Source: Photobacterium ganghwense
Lineage (GTDB): Bacteria > Pseudomonadota > Gammaproteobacteria > Enterobacterales > Vibrionaceae
DNA: 64,000 nt
Assembly: GCF_003025595.1 (NCBI RefSeq)
Contig: NZ_PYMI01000001.1
Span: 1,054,001-1,118,000, forward strand
Reading direction: 5' to 3'
Shown here: positions 39,242-50,929 of the stretch, in pieces
Position numbering within the stretch: the first letter of the stretch is position 1
Layout of the letters: each line of letters starts with the position of its first letter
Notes under the pieces: generated by a model
Databases searched by the model: none
Seen by the model: only the letters and a program-made list of their open reading frames with translations
Told to the model about the DNA's origin: nothing
Translations under genes and position numbers: made by a program

Positions 39242-40189
39242 TTAAGGCATGGCATCAAACTCTTCGCCTTCTTTTTCTACCTGCGGCGGCATCAGGTGCT
39301 CACGGGTGATCCCCAGTTTCAGCGCCAGTGCAGAAGCCACATAGATAGAAGAATATGTACCAACCGTGATACCAATCAGCAGGGCTGCCGCAAAGCCGTG
39401 GATCATGCTGCCGCCTTTCACGAACAGGGCAATCACCACAAACAGCGTCGTCGCTGAGGTGATCAGCGTACGGCTCAGGGTCTGAGTGATCGAGCTGTTC
39501 ATGATTTCCGCTGCATCGCCTTTACGCATCTTACGGAAGTTTTCACGAATACGGTCGAAGACAACAATGGTATCGTTCAGGGAGTAACCGACCACGGTCA
39601 GCAGAGCTGCAACGATAGTCAGGTCAATCTCAATCTGTGTGAATGAGAAAATACCAATGGTGATGATCACGTCGTGTGCCAGTGCCAATACCGCACCGGC
39701 TGCCAGACGCCATTCGAAACGCATGGATACGTAAAGCAAGATACAGATCAAGGAAACCAGGATCGCCAAACCACCCGCTTCAGCCAGCTCGTCACCCACG
39801 TTCGGGCCCACGAACTCAATCCGACGCATTTCTACGTTCTGCCCGGTGCCGGTACGCAGGGCATCAATAATCTGGTTACCCAGCTTCTCGCCCTGAGCAT
39901 CTTCACGCGGCTGCAGACGTACCATGACATCACGTGCCGTACCGAAGTTCTGCACAATTGCATCACCAAAACCGGCCACTTCCAGCGAGTCACGGATTTT
40001 GCCCAGATCCGCCGGCTTTTCAAAGCCGACTTCAATCAGCGTACCACCGGTGAAATCCAGGCCCCAGTTCAGCTTTTGGGTCGTCACGGTCGCAATCGCC
40101 GCAATAATCATTAGGGCCGACAGGAAGAAGGCTCCTTTCGACCAGCGCATAAAGTCGATCACCTTATTCGCTTTCATAATCTGAAACAT
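39242..40189 (-). CDS. secF: Protein translocase subunit SecF
   Basis: The 315-residue inner-membrane protein forms the SecDF proton-driven pulling motor. It has a first transmembrane helix, a periplasmic P4-like domain (DFTGGTLIEVGFEKPADL), and five C-terminal helices with VVFDRIREN and ALALKLG near the end. The start is 12 bp after the secD stop. Confidence 0.97.
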   Translation of the reverse strand: MFQIMKANKVIDFMRWSKGAFFLSALMIIAAIATVTTQKLNWGLDFTGGTLIEVGFEKPADLGKIRDSLEVAGFGDAIVQNFGTARDVMVRLQPREDAQGEKLGNQIIDALRTGTGQNVEMRRIEFVGPNVGDELAEAGGLAILVSLICILLYVSMRFEWRLAAGAVLALAHDVIITIGIFSFTQIEIDLTIVAALLTVVGYSLNDTIVVFDRIRENFRKMRKGDAAEIMNSSITQTLSRTLITSATTLFVVIALFVKGGSMIHGFAAALLIGITVGTYSSIYVASALALKLGITREHLMPPQVEKEGEEFDAMP

Positions 40190-40201
40190 GTCAGCGTCTC
40201 C

Positions 40202-42055
40202 TTAGATCGACAGCTTATCGACGCGCTTGCCGCCGTAAACCAGGTTAACCAGAGCACGGGTACCAATGATCGCCGTGAACATAGAGGTCAGAATACCGAT
40301 CGACAGGGTAACCGCGAAGCCTTTAATGGCACCGGTTCCCACAGCAAACAGAATGATTGCCGTGATCAGTGTGGTGATGTTCGCATCGGCAATAGTACTG
40401 AAGGCATTGGCGTAACCTTGCTGAATCGCCTGCTGCGGACTGCGTCCGTCGCGAAGCTCCTCACGAATACGTTCAAAAATCAGCACGTTGGCATCCACCG
40501 CCATACCGACGGTCAGTACGATACCGGCGATACCTGGCAGGGTCATGGTCGCCCCCGGAATCATCGACATCACACCAATAATCAGTACTAGGTTCATCGC
40601 CAGCGCCATGTTGGCGAACAGGCCGAATCGACGGTAGTACAGCAGGGTGAACAACATAACCGCGATCATGCCCCAGATACACGCCTGGATCCCCATATCG
40701 ATGTTCTGCTGACCCATAGACGGGCCAATGGTGCGTTCTTCAACGATAGAGATTGGCGCAATCAGTGCACCGGCACGCAGCAGCAGCGCCAGGTTATGCG
40801 CTTCAGCCTGAGAATCGATACCTGTGATACGGAAGTTACGGCCCAGCGCGGTCTGGATAGTCGCCTGGTTAATCACTTCTTCGTGTTTTTCCAGGATAAC
40901 TTTACCGCTGGCGTCACGTTTACCGCTGTCTTTGTATTCAGTAAAAATGGTCGCCATCAGCTTACCCACGTTGTTACGTGAGAAGGCTGTCATTTTGCTG
41001 CCGCCTTCGCTGTCGAGCGAGATGTTTACCTGCGGACGGCCATATTCATCAGCACTTGAGCTTGCATCCGTGATGTGAGAACCCGACAGGATCACTCGTT
41101 TTTTCAGAACAACAGGGCGCTGATCACGGGTGAATTTCACTTCGCTGCCTGGTGGCACACGACCGGAAGCCGCTGCCGCCAGATCAGCCGCGCTGTCGAC
41201 TTCACGGAATTCCAGAGTGGCGGTTGCCCCCAGGATTTCTTTCGCACGGGCAGTATCCTGTACCCCTGGCAGTTCTACCACGATGCGGTTTGCACCCTGG
41301 CGCTGTACCAGCGGCTCAGCAACACCCAGCTCATTCACACGGTTACGAAGAATGGTAATGTTCTGATCGACGGCGTAGTTGCGGATTTCTTTCAGACGCT
41401 CTTCAGTGAAACGCGCCGTCAGAACAAAGCGACCGTTGCTGCCGGAATCTGTGAACAGCATATCCGGGTGCAACTTAGCCAGCGCAGATTTGGCTTCAGC
41501 CAGTTGCGCGTTGTCACGCAGACGCACTTCTACCGTGTCAGTGGTTTTGGCGATCGCACGGTAACGAATCTTGGCTTCACGCAGCTCGGTACGGAACGTT
41601 TCTTCCTGCTGACCCAGCAGTTTTTCCATCGCGGCGTCCATATCCACTTCCATCAGGAAGTGCACCCCGCCACGGAGGTCAAGGCCCAATTTCATTGGGT
41701 TAGCGCCGATAGCTTCCAGCCAGTCAGGAGTCGATGCAGCCAGGTTCAACGCAACAACATAGTTATCGCCCAGCTGTTCATTCAGAATATCGCGAGCACT
41801 GATCTGTGTATCAGTGTCGTTAAAGCGGACCAGGACAGTGCCGTTTTCGAATGCGACGGATTTATAAGAGATTTGGTTTTTTTTGAGATCTTCGGTAACG
41901 GTATCCAGCGCGGACATATCTACCGAGGCGCCACGCGCCCCGGAGATTTGAATTGCTGGATCTTCACCGAACACATTGGGAAGCGCATAAAGCAGACCGA
42001 TGATCAGTGTAAACACCACCATCAGGTTCTTCCACAAGGGATAACGGTTTAGCAC
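40202..42055 (-). CDS. secD: Protein translocase subunit SecD
   Basis: The 617-residue protein has one N-terminal transmembrane segment, a large periplasmic P1 domain ([17 protein letters not shown] onwards) and six C-terminal helices with [29 protein letters not shown]. It works with SecF and YajC on SecYEG. It follows yajC by 24 bp. Confidence 0.98.
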   Translation of the reverse strand: MLNRYPLWKNLMVVFTLIIGLLYALPNVFGEDPAIQISGARGASVDMSALDTVTEDLKKNQISYKSVAFENGTVLVRFNDTDTQISARDILNEQLGDNYVVALNLAASTPDWLEAIGANPMKLGLDLRGGVHFLMEVDMDAAMEKLLGQQEETFRTELREAKIRYRAIAKTTDTVEVRLRDNAQLAEAKSALAKLHPDMLFTDSGSNGRFVLTARFTEERLKEIRNYAVDQNITILRNRVNELGVAEPLVQRQGANRIVVELPGVQDTARAKEILGATATLEFREVDSAADLAAAASGRVPPGSEVKFTRDQRPVVLKKRVILSGSHITDASSSADEYGRPQVNISLDSEGGSKMTAFSRNNVGKLMATIFTEYKDSGKRDASGKVILEKHEEVINQATIQTALGRNFRITGIDSQAEAHNLALLLRAGALIAPISIVEERTIGPSMGQQNIDMGIQACIWGMIAVMLFTLLYYRRFGLFANMALAMNLVLIIGVMSMIPGATMTLPGIAGIVLTVGMAVDANVLIFERIREELRDGRSPQQAIQQGYANAFSTIADANITTLITAIILFAVGTGAIKGFAVTLSIGILTSMFTAIIGTRALVNLVYGGKRVDKLSI

Positions 42056-42079
42056 TGCTGTGATCCTTCAAAGCAAGTT

Positions 42080-42412
42080 TTACAGAGACTTCATTGTGCC
42101 TTTTGGCAGAACGGCAGAAACAAAGTCTTTCTTGATGGTAACTTCAGTCGTGTCGTTCAGAGCGATAACGATGTAGTCGTTTTCTGCTGAAACTTTCGTG
42201 ATACGACCAACCAGACCACCGTTTGTCAGCACTTCGTCACCTTTGCCCATAGAAGACATCAGATTTTTGTGCTCTTTCACACGTTTCGCCTGCGGACGGT
42301 AAATCATGAAATAGAAAATTACCGCAAACAGACCAAGCATGATGAAAAGCTGCATGCTGCCACCCTGAGGTGCCCCTTCCGCTGCCGCGTGTGCTTGAGA
42401 AATCAGACTCAT
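42080..42412 (-). CDS. yajC: Sec translocon accessory protein YajC
   Basis: The 110-residue protein has a single transmembrane helix (FIMLGLFAVIFYFMIYRPQAKR, about residues 23-44) and a soluble C-terminal domain. It associates with SecDF. It lies between tgt and secD, spaced 16 bp from tgt, so it is co-transcribed with them. Confidence 0.97.
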   Translation of the reverse strand: MSLISQAHAAAEGAPQGGSMQLFIMLGLFAVIFYFMIYRPQAKRVKEHKNLMSSMGKGDEVLTNGGLVGRITKVSAENDYIVIALNDTTEVTIKKDFVSAVLPKGTMKSL

Positions 42413-42428
42413 TTACTAACGTCCTCGT

Positions 42429-43697
<1,269 letters not shown>

Positions 43698-43847
43698 TTA
43701 AGCCTAGTGGAAGAAACTGAGATTGGTCGGACTAAGCGCCCAGCCCCTCTTCAGGAATGAATATCGTCTTGATATTCAAAGACAACAAAGGCCGCATTCT
43801 AGCAAATGCAGCCTTAAGTAACACTGACTTAGACCATTAACTGGTCA

Positions 43848-44900
43848 TCAAGCGGTCTTACGGGTGATGAACATCGAATCACCGTAACTGAAGAAACGGT
43901 AACGATTTTCTACCGCTTCTTTATAAGCATTCATGGTGTGCTCGTAACCGGCAAAGGCACTGACCAGCATGATCAGTGTCGATTCCGGCAGGTGGAAGTT
44001 GGTAATCAGCACATCCACCAGCTGGAATTCATAGCCAGGGAAGATAAAGATATCGGTATCACCGAAGAATGGCTTCAGCTCGGTGCCGTTTTTCACCGCG
44101 TCCTGCGCCGCGCTTTCCAGCGAACGTACCGACGTCGTGCCGACGGCAATCACACGTCCGCCGTTGGCCTTGGTTTCCGCAATCGCCGTTACCACCTCTT
44201 GCGGTACTTCGACATACTCGGCATGCATATGGTGATCATGGATGCTGTCCACACGCACCGGCTGGAACGTACCGGCACCCACGTGCAGGGTGACAAACGC
44301 CAGATTCACGCCTTTTTCTTTAATCGCTGACAGCAGCATTTCATCAAAGTGCAGGCCTGCTGTCGGTGCTGCTACCGCGCCCGGCTTGGCGTTGTAAACC
44401 GTTTGGTAACGCTCTTTATCAGCCTCTTCATCCGGGCGGTCAATGTATGGCGGCAACGGCATGTGGCCGACATCTTCCAGGATTTCCAATACGGTTTTGT
44501 CGCTGTTAAAACGGATTTCAAACAGCGCATCATGGCGGGCAACCATTTCTGCCTGATACTCGTCGTTTTCACCCAACAACAGCTCGTTACCCGGCTTTGG
44601 CGGCTTTGACGCGCGAACGTGGGCCAGAATGCTTTTATCGTCCAGCATGCGCTCAACCAGCACTTCCAGCTTACCGCCGGACGCTTTGCGACCGAACAGA
44701 CGGGCAGGGATAACTCGGGTATTGTTAAATACCAGCAGATCGCCCGGCTGCACCAGATCCAGCACGTCTTTAAAGCCTTTATGGGCAAGCTCACCGTTAT
44801 TACCGGTCAGTTGCAGCAGGCGGCTGGCTGTGCGTTCAGGTTGCGGATAGCGAGCAATCAGCTCGTCAGGAAGGTCAAAGTGAAAATCTGAAACTTGCAT
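43848..44900 (-). CDS. queA: SAM:tRNA ribosyltransferase-isomerase QueA
   Basis: Adds the epoxycyclopentane ring to preQ1-tRNA, the step after Tgt. The 350-residue protein shows the family motifs [37 protein letters not shown] and [11 protein letters not shown] 288-bp gap separates it from tgt, so they may not share one transcript. Confidence 0.97.
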   Translation of the reverse strand: MQVSDFHFDLPDELIARYPQPERTASRLLQLTGNNGELAHKGFKDVLDLVQPGDLLVFNNTRVIPARLFGRKASGGKLEVLVERMLDDKSILAHVRASKPPKPGNELLLGENDEYQAEMVARHDALFEIRFNSDKTVLEILEDVGHMPLPPYIDRPDEEADKERYQTVYNAKPGAVAAPTAGLHFDEMLLSAIKEKGVNLAFVTLHVGAGTFQPVRVDSIHDHHMHAEYVEVPQEVVTAIAETKANGGRVIAVGTTSVRSLESAAQDAVKNGTELKPFFGDTDIFIFPGYEFQLVDVLITNFHLPESTLIMLVSAFAGYEHTMNAYKEAVENRYRFFSYGDSMFITRKTA

Positions 44901-45070
44901 CGTTAGGGCCCTAAATTACAGCAGGCAGCTAGTATAGGCTGCCACACTGCAAGATCAAGCAGAGATCACTCTCACGCGCTGCAAGTTTTTCCTCTCTTTA
45001 TGCACACCGGATTAGCGGGCTTGTGATAACCCGCCCGGCGGGATCTCGTTTCAGGGGGAAGTGAACCCAT

Positions 45071-46159
45071 TCAGGCTCGGCCAAGACCACGGCGTCGACA
45101 GGCCAGCACCATCAGCCCGCAGAGCACCCAGATGCTCATCGTGCCCCCGCCACTGCTACCACCACCACTCGCGACCGGCTGTGCAATGGGAATTCCCTGA
45201 CCGGCACCGGAATAATCGGCAGTGAACGGATTGCGGGAAAACTCCGGTGTGACCTGAGTAAATAGGCTGCCGCCAACTTCACTGGCCAGCCAGTTACGGT
45301 AAGTCGCCACTTGGGTATAAACGCCCGGCAGGCGCCCGGCACACCCTTCGCCGAAACTGACCAGGCCAACCAAGCGCAGTCCGAAATCGCTGTCCCCGGC
45401 TGCCTGCGGGTTCTGCCACACCAGCGGCCCTCCCGAGTCACCAAAGCAACTGTCTCGCGCCAGTTCAGGAGCCGTAGAACCGGCACACACATAAATACTG
45501 TAATCGTTCGCGGTGACACTGCTGCCCCACATGCCATCACAGCGGGAATCCGGTACGCCTGACAATAAGGTCTGCCGCAGCCGTGTTGAGCCTGAACTGG
45601 AATCGCCAACAGACGTACTGCCCCAGCCGGATACCAGCAGGTTCGCTACTCGCTCAGCATTATCGACCCAGCCATTGGCAAACTCGAGGTCAGCCGCCGC
45701 CTGCTCGCCGGACGTTGCGAGCTGTATCGGACGAGCGCTGTCAGGCAGGGTTTCTGCCAGCTTCAGCACGGCAATATCATTCGAAAATCGGGTAGAGTTA
45801 TAATTGGGGTGTATCACGATGCTCTCAACCCGCACAGCACTGGCGGAAGTCGCACTGAAGATGGAAGTAATACCAGCCCAAACTTCCACATCTTCCGGCG
45901 CAACCAAGCTCTGGCCGTTACGCATGCAATGCGCGGCGGTGATAACGGTAACCGGGCTGATAACCACCCCACCGCAGATAAACGTACGCGCCCCCTCACT
46001 GTCACGAAACGTCATGTTCAGATAAGCCTGCCAGGGCAGCTCATTGGGCGCCGTTTCAATACCACCAATAATTCGGGCTTGTGAGACCGGCTCTGCTCCA
46101 GTGGCCTGGAAAGGTAAGCACATAGACCAAGACAACAAAATAAACAACAGCTTATGCAT
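45071..46159 (-). CDS. Secreted trypsin-like serine protease with GlyGly-CTERM
   Basis: The 362-residue protein starts at ATG 46159 behind AGGAATAAAT; a second ATG 21 bp upstream is less likely. A signal peptide to about residue 22 is followed by a short propeptide and the activation site R29-IIGG. The triad is H77 (TAAHC), D128 (NDIAVLKL) and S242 (GDSGGPL). D236 six residues before the serine predicts trypsin-like Arg/Lys specificity. The C-terminus has a Gly/Ser-rich stretch, a hydrophobic helix and Arg residues (CRRRGLGR): the GlyGly-CTERM signal processed by rhombosortase in Vibrio type II secretion substrates (VesA/VesB-like). Function beyond proteolysis is not inferable. Confidence 0.93.
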   Translation of the reverse strand: MHKLLFILLSWSMCLPFQATGAEPVSQARIIGGIETAPNELPWQAYLNMTFRDSEGARTFICGGVVISPVTVITAAHCMRNGQSLVAPEDVEVWAGITSIFSATSASAVRVESIVIHPNYNSTRFSNDIAVLKLAETLPDSARPIQLATSGEQAAADLEFANGWVDNAERVANLLVSGWGSTSVGDSSSGSTRLRQTLLSGVPDSRCDGMWGSSVTANDYSIYVCAGSTAPELARDSCFGDSGGPLVWQNPQAAGDSDFGLRLVGLVSFGEGCAGRLPGVYTQVATYRNWLASEVGGSLFTQVTPEFSRNPFTADYSGAGQGIPIAQPVASGGGSSGGGTMSIWVLCGLMVLACRRRGLGRA

Positions 46160-46389
46160 TGATTTATTCCTACATGGCATGTCGTTTATTGAGTATATGA
46201 CACAATCTTATTTTTAACGGATGAGAAACAAATGAGACACAGTCAAATAACTTGTGTTTTCTTTGACGAGTGTCATGGGTTGCTTATTCAGGATTGGCTA
46301 CAGTCAATACGTAGGCAATGCATACAGAATCGAGAGGTACAGCTGTAGCGAGCCACAGGGAGGATAAATCTTTGATACAGGAGGCTTGT

Positions 46390-46863
46390 ATGTTTACCGT
46401 AGCTGATATGATGACCCCCAACCCGCATACGCTGAGTACCAGTCACACTCTGGCTGATGCGAAGCGGGTGATGGCGAAATACCACATCCACCATGTACCG
46501 GTCACGGATGAGAACAACCACCTGGTTGGGTTAGTGAGCCAGCGCGATATTCTGGCCGCCCAGGAATCAAGCCTGGAGCATATCTCGCAATCCCGCTTTG
46601 TTTCTGCGCTGGATATTCCTCTGGCCGACAGCATGCACCGGGATCTGATGAGTGTGGCACCCAATGCCGGATTAAAAGAAGCGGCCCTGTTCATGCAGAA
46701 ACATCAGATTGGCTGTTTGCCAATCATTGACCACAATAAACTGGTCGGTATCATCACTGACTCCGATTTTGTGTCAATTGCGATTAACCTGCTGGAAATT
46801 CAGGAAGAGGTAGAACCCCTTGAAGAGGAAGGCGAAGAAGACGGTTCAGATTCTCTGCTCTAG
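46390..46863 (+). CDS. Two-CBS-domain protein
   Basis: The 157-residue protein starts at ATG 46390 behind AGGAGG. It consists of two CBS motifs (VADMMTPNPHTLSTSHTLADAKRVM and LADSMHRDLMSVAPNAGLKEAALFM), with IITDSDFVSIAINLL in the second, and an acidic tail (EEVEPLEEEGEEDG). CBS pairs bind adenosyl nucleotides. No enzymatic domain is attached, so it probably regulates a partner. A homologue lies near aceA in Vibrio by my recollection; not checked here. Confidence 0.85.
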   Translation: MFTVADMMTPNPHTLSTSHTLADAKRVMAKYHIHHVPVTDENNHLVGLVSQRDILAAQESSLEHISQSRFVSALDIPLADSMHRDLMSVAPNAGLKEAALFMQKHQIGCLPIIDHNKLVGIITDSDFVSIAINLLEIQEEVEPLEEEGEEDGSDSLL

Positions 46864-46905
46864 TTACCAACCCCGGCGTCATCACGCCAGAAAGTCACCG
46901 TAAGC

Positions 46906-47499
46906 ATGAACTTTCTGGCACATTTACATCTGGCTGAGCAGTGCCAGAGCCATCTGGCGGGTAATTTGCTGGCTGATTTTGTCCGGGGTAATCCTGACCA
47001 GCAATTTCGCCAGGACGTTGCCGACGGAATCCGCCTGCACCGTTTTATCGACAGCTATATTGATGCTCTGCCTGAAGTCCTTGAATGCCGACGCTTGTTT
47101 GACACCGATACCCGCCGGGTCAGCGGCATTGCTCTGGATATCACCTGGGATCATTTTCTGGCCCGCCACTGGACACAATTTCACCCCCAACCGTTAACTG
47201 AGTTCGTTCGCACTGCCCGCCGGGAAGTCGAACAATTCTCGGATCCGGCCCCCGAGCAATACCTGGCGACAATGGCCCGGATGTGGCAACAAAACTGGTT
47301 GGAACAATACCAGCACGTCAGCACGCTGGAGCGGGCTTTGCAGCGTATGGCATTGCGTCGTCCCCGGCTCAATCAATTGGCAGCCTGCCCGGACGTGATT
47401 CTGGCTCACTATCCGACTCTGGAGCAGCAGTTCTTTGTGATTTACCCTCAGGTCAGCCGGGCAGCTCGACAATTTCGACAGCAGCAACTTCAGCCGTAG
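46906..47499 (+). CDS. acpH: ACP phosphodiesterase
   Basis: The 197-residue protein removes 4'-phosphopantetheine from acyl carrier protein. Family motifs are MNFLAHLHLA, HLAGNLLADFVRG, DGIRLHRFIDSY and ALDITWDHFLARHW; the His/Asp residues are consistent with the metal-dependent family. It is 42 bp after the CBS gene. A short tandem repeat directly follows its stop. Confidence 0.93.
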   Translation: MNFLAHLHLAEQCQSHLAGNLLADFVRGNPDQQFRQDVADGIRLHRFIDSYIDALPEVLECRRLFDTDTRRVSGIALDITWDHFLARHWTQFHPQPLTEFVRTARREVEQFSDPAPEQYLATMARMWQQNWLEQYQHVSTLERALQRMALRRPRLNQLAACPDVILAHYPTLEQQFFVIYPQVSRAARQFRQQQLQP

Positions 47500-47510
47500 T
47501 GCCGTGCCAG

Positions 47511-47544
47511 CAGTATCTGCAGTATCTGCAGTATCTGCAGTATC
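47511..47544 (+). repeat. Tandem nonanucleotide repeat after acpH
   Basis: CAGTATCTG is present three times in full, followed by a partial fourth unit. Confidence 0.9.
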
Positions 47545-47681
47545 AAGTTATAGCCAGTCACCGCTAACGCGAAGAACAACCTCAGGCATGAAGGGTTTTT
47601 CAGGCGACGCCTAATTACAGAAGGTGCGCCCAACAGAGCCTGGGATAGTCCCCAGATAGCATTGCAGATAGAAATAAAGGT

Positions 47682-47734
47682 AGAAAAAAGAAAAAGAAAA
47701 AGAAAAAGAAAAAAAGGAGCGCACCAGGCGCTCC
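47682..47734 (-). terminator. aceA terminator with a hexanucleotide-repeat T-tract
   Basis: Leftward, GGAGCGC and GCGCTCC form a 7-bp stem (47716-47734) followed by a T-rich tract built from five tandem CTTTTT-type units (47682-47716). The repeat array thus doubles as the U-tract. Confidence 0.75.
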
Positions 47735-47782
47735 AAAAGACTATCAACGATTACTAGGAGTTTAAGGGTTTATACCCATTTT

Positions 47783-49087
47783 TTAGAATTGCTCTTCTTC
47801 TGTAGAGCCAGTCAAAGCCGTAACGGAGGAATTACCGCCCTGAATGGTATTGGTCATCTTGTCAAAGTAGCCAGTACCCACTTCCTGCTGGTGCGCCACG
47901 AAAGTGTAACCTTTCGATGCAGCTTCAAACTCAGGACGCTGTACTTTCTCAACATAGTGGCGCATACCTTCACCCTGAGCATAAGCGTGTGCCAACTCAA
48001 ACATGTTGAACCACATGTTGTGAATACCTGCCAGTGTGATGAACTGGTATTTGTAGCCCATGTCAGACAGCTCTTGCTGGAACTTAGCAATCGTGTCGGC
48101 ATCCAGGTTCTTTTCCCAGTTGAATGATGGCGAGCAGTTGTAAGCCAGCAGCTGATCCGGGTACTGAGCATGAATCGCTTCAGCAAACTTACGCGCTTCT
48201 TCCAGACACGGAGTGGCCGTTTCACACCAAATCAGGTCAGCGTAAGGGGCATATGCCAGACCGCGGGCAATCGCCTGGTCAATACCGGCACGAACGCGGT
48301 AGAAACCTTCCTGAGTACGCTCGCCCACAATGAAGTCAGCATCATACGGGTCGCAGTCAGAAGTCAGCAGATCCGCCGCGTTAGCATCGGTACGGGCAAT
48401 AACCAAAGTCGTAGTACCGGAAACGTCAGCCGCCAAGCGTGCTGCAACCAGCTTTTGTACCGCTTCCTGAGTCGGAACCAGAACTTTACCGCCCATGTGA
48501 CCACATTTCTTCACAGAAGCCAGCTGGTCTTCGAAGTGAACCCCGGCTGCACCTGCATCAATCATATTACGCATCAGTTCATACGCATTCAGGACACCAC
48601 CAAAACCGGCTTCAGCATCAGCCACGATAGGCAGGAAGTAGTCGATACCCTCTTCCGGGTTACCGCCATTTGACCACTGAATCTGATCAGCGCGGCGGAA
48701 GGCATTGTTGATACGTTTTACCACGGTTGGCACTGAATCGACCGGATACAGCGACTGATCTGGGTACATTGTTTCCGCAGAGTTGTTATCTGCTGCGACC
48801 TGCCAGCCTGACAGATAGATAGCCTCAATACCCGCTTTCGCCTGCTGCACAGCCTGGCCGCCTGTCAGTGCGCCAAGACAGTTAACATAGCCTTTCTTCG
48901 CGTCGCCATTGACCAGGTCCCACAGCTTGTCAGCACCACGCTGGGCAATAGTGTTTGCCGGCGCAAATGAACCACGCAGATTAATGACTTCTTCTGCGGT
49001 ATAAGTCCGCTTTACATTTTTCCAACGTGGGTTTTCTGCCCAATCTTTTTCCAAGGCTTCGATTTGTTGCTGGCGAGTCAGTGTCAT
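47783..49087 (-). CDS. aceA: Isocitrate lyase
   Basis: Splits isocitrate into glyoxylate and succinate, the entry of the glyoxylate shunt. The 434-residue protein starts at ATG 49087 ([16 protein letters not shown]). The catalytic [13 protein letters not shown] and the substrate-binding FNWEKNLD are present. It follows aceB with a 231-bp gap in the same direction. The 3' end is followed by the terminator at 47682-47734. Confidence 0.98.
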   Translation of the reverse strand: MTLTRQQQIEALEKDWAENPRWKNVKRTYTAEEVINLRGSFAPANTIAQRGADKLWDLVNGDAKKGYVNCLGALTGGQAVQQAKAGIEAIYLSGWQVAADNNSAETMYPDQSLYPVDSVPTVVKRINNAFRRADQIQWSNGGNPEEGIDYFLPIVADAEAGFGGVLNAYELMRNMIDAGAAGVHFEDQLASVKKCGHMGGKVLVPTQEAVQKLVAARLAADVSGTTTLVIARTDANAADLLTSDCDPYDADFIVGERTQEGFYRVRAGIDQAIARGLAYAPYADLIWCETATPCLEEARKFAEAIHAQYPDQLLAYNCSPSFNWEKNLDADTIAKFQQELSDMGYKYQFITLAGIHNMWFNMFELAHAYAQGEGMRHYVEKVQRPEFEAASKGYTFVAHQQEVGTGYFDKMTNTIQGGNSSVTALTGSTEEEQF

Positions 49088-49205
49088 AATGATGTCCCTC
49101 GTTTCAGTTGCGATAATCCGCATCACACTTTAGTTATTGAACTGAGTTTTACCGCCCGGAGGTAATCCCTCCCCCGGGCACTGCATTTTCTGTCGCTGGC
49201 TGTTA

Positions 49206-49260
49206 CCACTTCGAATACAACGGGTTCTATTTCATCCACTTCGAAAACTAGCGCTTCGAA
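49206..49260. repeat. Repeated CTTCGAA motifs between aceB and aceA
   Basis: CCACTTCGAA occurs at 49206-49215 and 49236-49245, and GCGCTTCGAA at 49251-49260. Spacings are 30 and 15 bp. Confidence 0.5.
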
Positions 49261-49318
49261 AACAGTTGTTGCTAAATTCTGTGGGTACAAGAGATTCTCA
49301 TACCCTGCTCCTGCATCT

Positions 49319-50929
49319 TCAGGATAAGTATTCGTATCCCGGCACCGTCAGGAAGTTCACCAGCTCGTCACTGGTGGTCAGGCGTGACATCAGCACCGCG
49401 GCTTCGTCATAGCGCCCGGCAGCAAAACGTGCTTCCCCGACTTCCTGTTTCACGACGTCCATTTCCTCTTTCAGCATTTGCTCAAACAGCGCTTTAGTGA
49501 CCATTTGTCCATTGCTGAGTGTTTTGCCGTGTTTAATCCACTGCCAGATAGAGGCTCGGGAGATTTCTGCCGTGGCGGCATCTTCCATTAATCCGTAGAT
49601 AGGCACACAGCCGTTCCCGGAGATCCATGCTTCGATATACTGCACCGCGACACGAATGTTGTGGCGCATTCCGTCTTCCGTACGCTCGCCATCACAAGGT
49701 GCCAGCAGTTCGGCAGCCGTAATCGGAGCATCTTCACTGCGGCTGATGTCAAGCTGATTGCTGCGCTCGCCCAGTACCCCATCGAACACCGCCATGGCTG
49801 TGCTTGCCAGACCAGGGTGAGCAACCCAAGTGCCATCGTGGCCGTTATTGGCTTCAAGCAATTTGTCGGTCTGGATTTTGTTCAGTACCCATTCATTGCG
49901 CTCTGGATCTTTCGATGGAATGAAGGCCGCCATGCCTCCCATCGCAAACGCACCACGTCGGTGACAGGTTTTCACCAGCAGACGCGAGTATGCATTCAGG
50001 AAAGGTTTTTCCATCGTCACGACCTGGCGATCCGGCAGGATACGGTCAGGATGGTTACGCAGCGTTTTGATGTAGCTGAAGATGTAATCCCAGCGGCCAC
50101 AATTGAGGCCCACAATGTGCTCTTTAAGGCTGTAGAGGATTTCATCCATTTCAAAGACGGCCGGCAGAGTCTCGATCAGTACCGTGGCTTTGATCGTGCC
50201 GCGCGGCAGACCGAATTCATCCTCGGTAAAGCTGAATACTTCGCTCCACCAGGCGGCTTCCTGATGCGCCTGCAGCTTTGGCAGGTAGAAGTACGGACCG
50301 CTGCCTTTTGCCAGCAGTTGCTGGTAGTTGTGGTAAAAATACAGTGCGAAGTCGAACAGGCACCCAGGGATAGCTTCTCCCTGCCACAACAGGTGTTTTT
50401 CCGGCAGATGCAGGCCGCGTACGCGACAGATCAGCACCGCAGGGTCATCGTTCAGTTGATAGTGCTTGCCGTTTTCCGGGTTGGTGTAGTCGATGGTGCC
50501 GTTCACCGCGTCTCGCAGATTACGCTGGCCATCCAGCACTTCATTCCATGCTGGAGCAAACGAGTCTTCAAAGTCGGCCATGAACACCTTTACATCCGCA
50601 TTCAGGGCATTAATCACCATCTTACGGTCAACCGGACCCGTGATCTCCACGCGGCGATCCTGCAGATCGGTAGGGATGTTCTGAATTTTCCATTCGCTGT
50701 TACGGATCTCTGCAGTCTCCGGCAAGAAATCAGGCAACGTGCCGGCATCAATGGCTGCCTGGCGAGTTTCCCGTGCAGCCAGCAGCTGAGGGACCCGGGA
50801 AGCAAAACGTTGCACCAGTTTTTCCAAAAACTGCTGAGCCCCGTTATCTAGAATCTCTGCCTGCGCCGGTGTCAGGTCAGTCTGAAGTGACAATTTCACT
50901 TCATGGCTTGCCGGTGTATGTGTGTCCAT
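49319..50929 (-). CDS. aceB: Malate synthase A
   Basis: Condenses glyoxylate with acetyl-CoA to malate. The 536-residue protein has the family motifs VFMADFEDSFAPAWNEVLDGQ, LIETLPAVFEMDEILY, GLNCGRWDYIFS and CVPIYGLMEDAATAEISRASIWQW. It is the first gene of the aceB-aceA pair, with a 613-bp upstream region that should hold its promoter. Confidence 0.98.
   Translation of the reverse strand: MDTHTPASHEVKLSLQTDLTPAQAEILDNGAQQFLEKLVQRFASRVPQLLAARETRQAAIDAGTLPDFLPETAEIRNSEWKIQNIPTDLQDRRVEITGPVDRKMVINALNADVKVFMADFEDSFAPAWNEVLDGQRNLRDAVNGTIDYTNPENGKHYQLNDDPAVLICRVRGLHLPEKHLLWQGEAIPGCLFDFALYFYHNYQQLLAKGSGPYFYLPKLQAHQEAAWWSEVFSFTEDEFGLPRGTIKATVLIETLPAVFEMDEILYSLKEHIVGLNCGRWDYIFSYIKTLRNHPDRILPDRQVVTMEKPFLNAYSRLLVKTCHRRGAFAMGGMAAFIPSKDPERNEWVLNKIQTDKLLEANNGHDGTWVAHPGLASTAMAVFDGVLGERSNQLDISRSEDAPITAAELLAPCDGERTEDGMRHNIRVAVQYIEAWISGNGCVPIYGLMEDAATAEISRASIWQWIKHGKTLSNGQMVTKALFEQMLKEEMDVVKQEVGEARFAAGRYDEAAVLMSRLTTSDELVNFLTVPGYEYLS

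Noticed and set aside
41075..42052. Open frame opposite secD (325 codons)
   Set aside because: Antisense to secD with no recognisable features; secD itself is complete.
49661..50851. Long rightward open frame opposite aceB (396 codons)
   Set aside because: It is the mirror of a highly conserved gene with biased codon use; no start signal or family resemblance.
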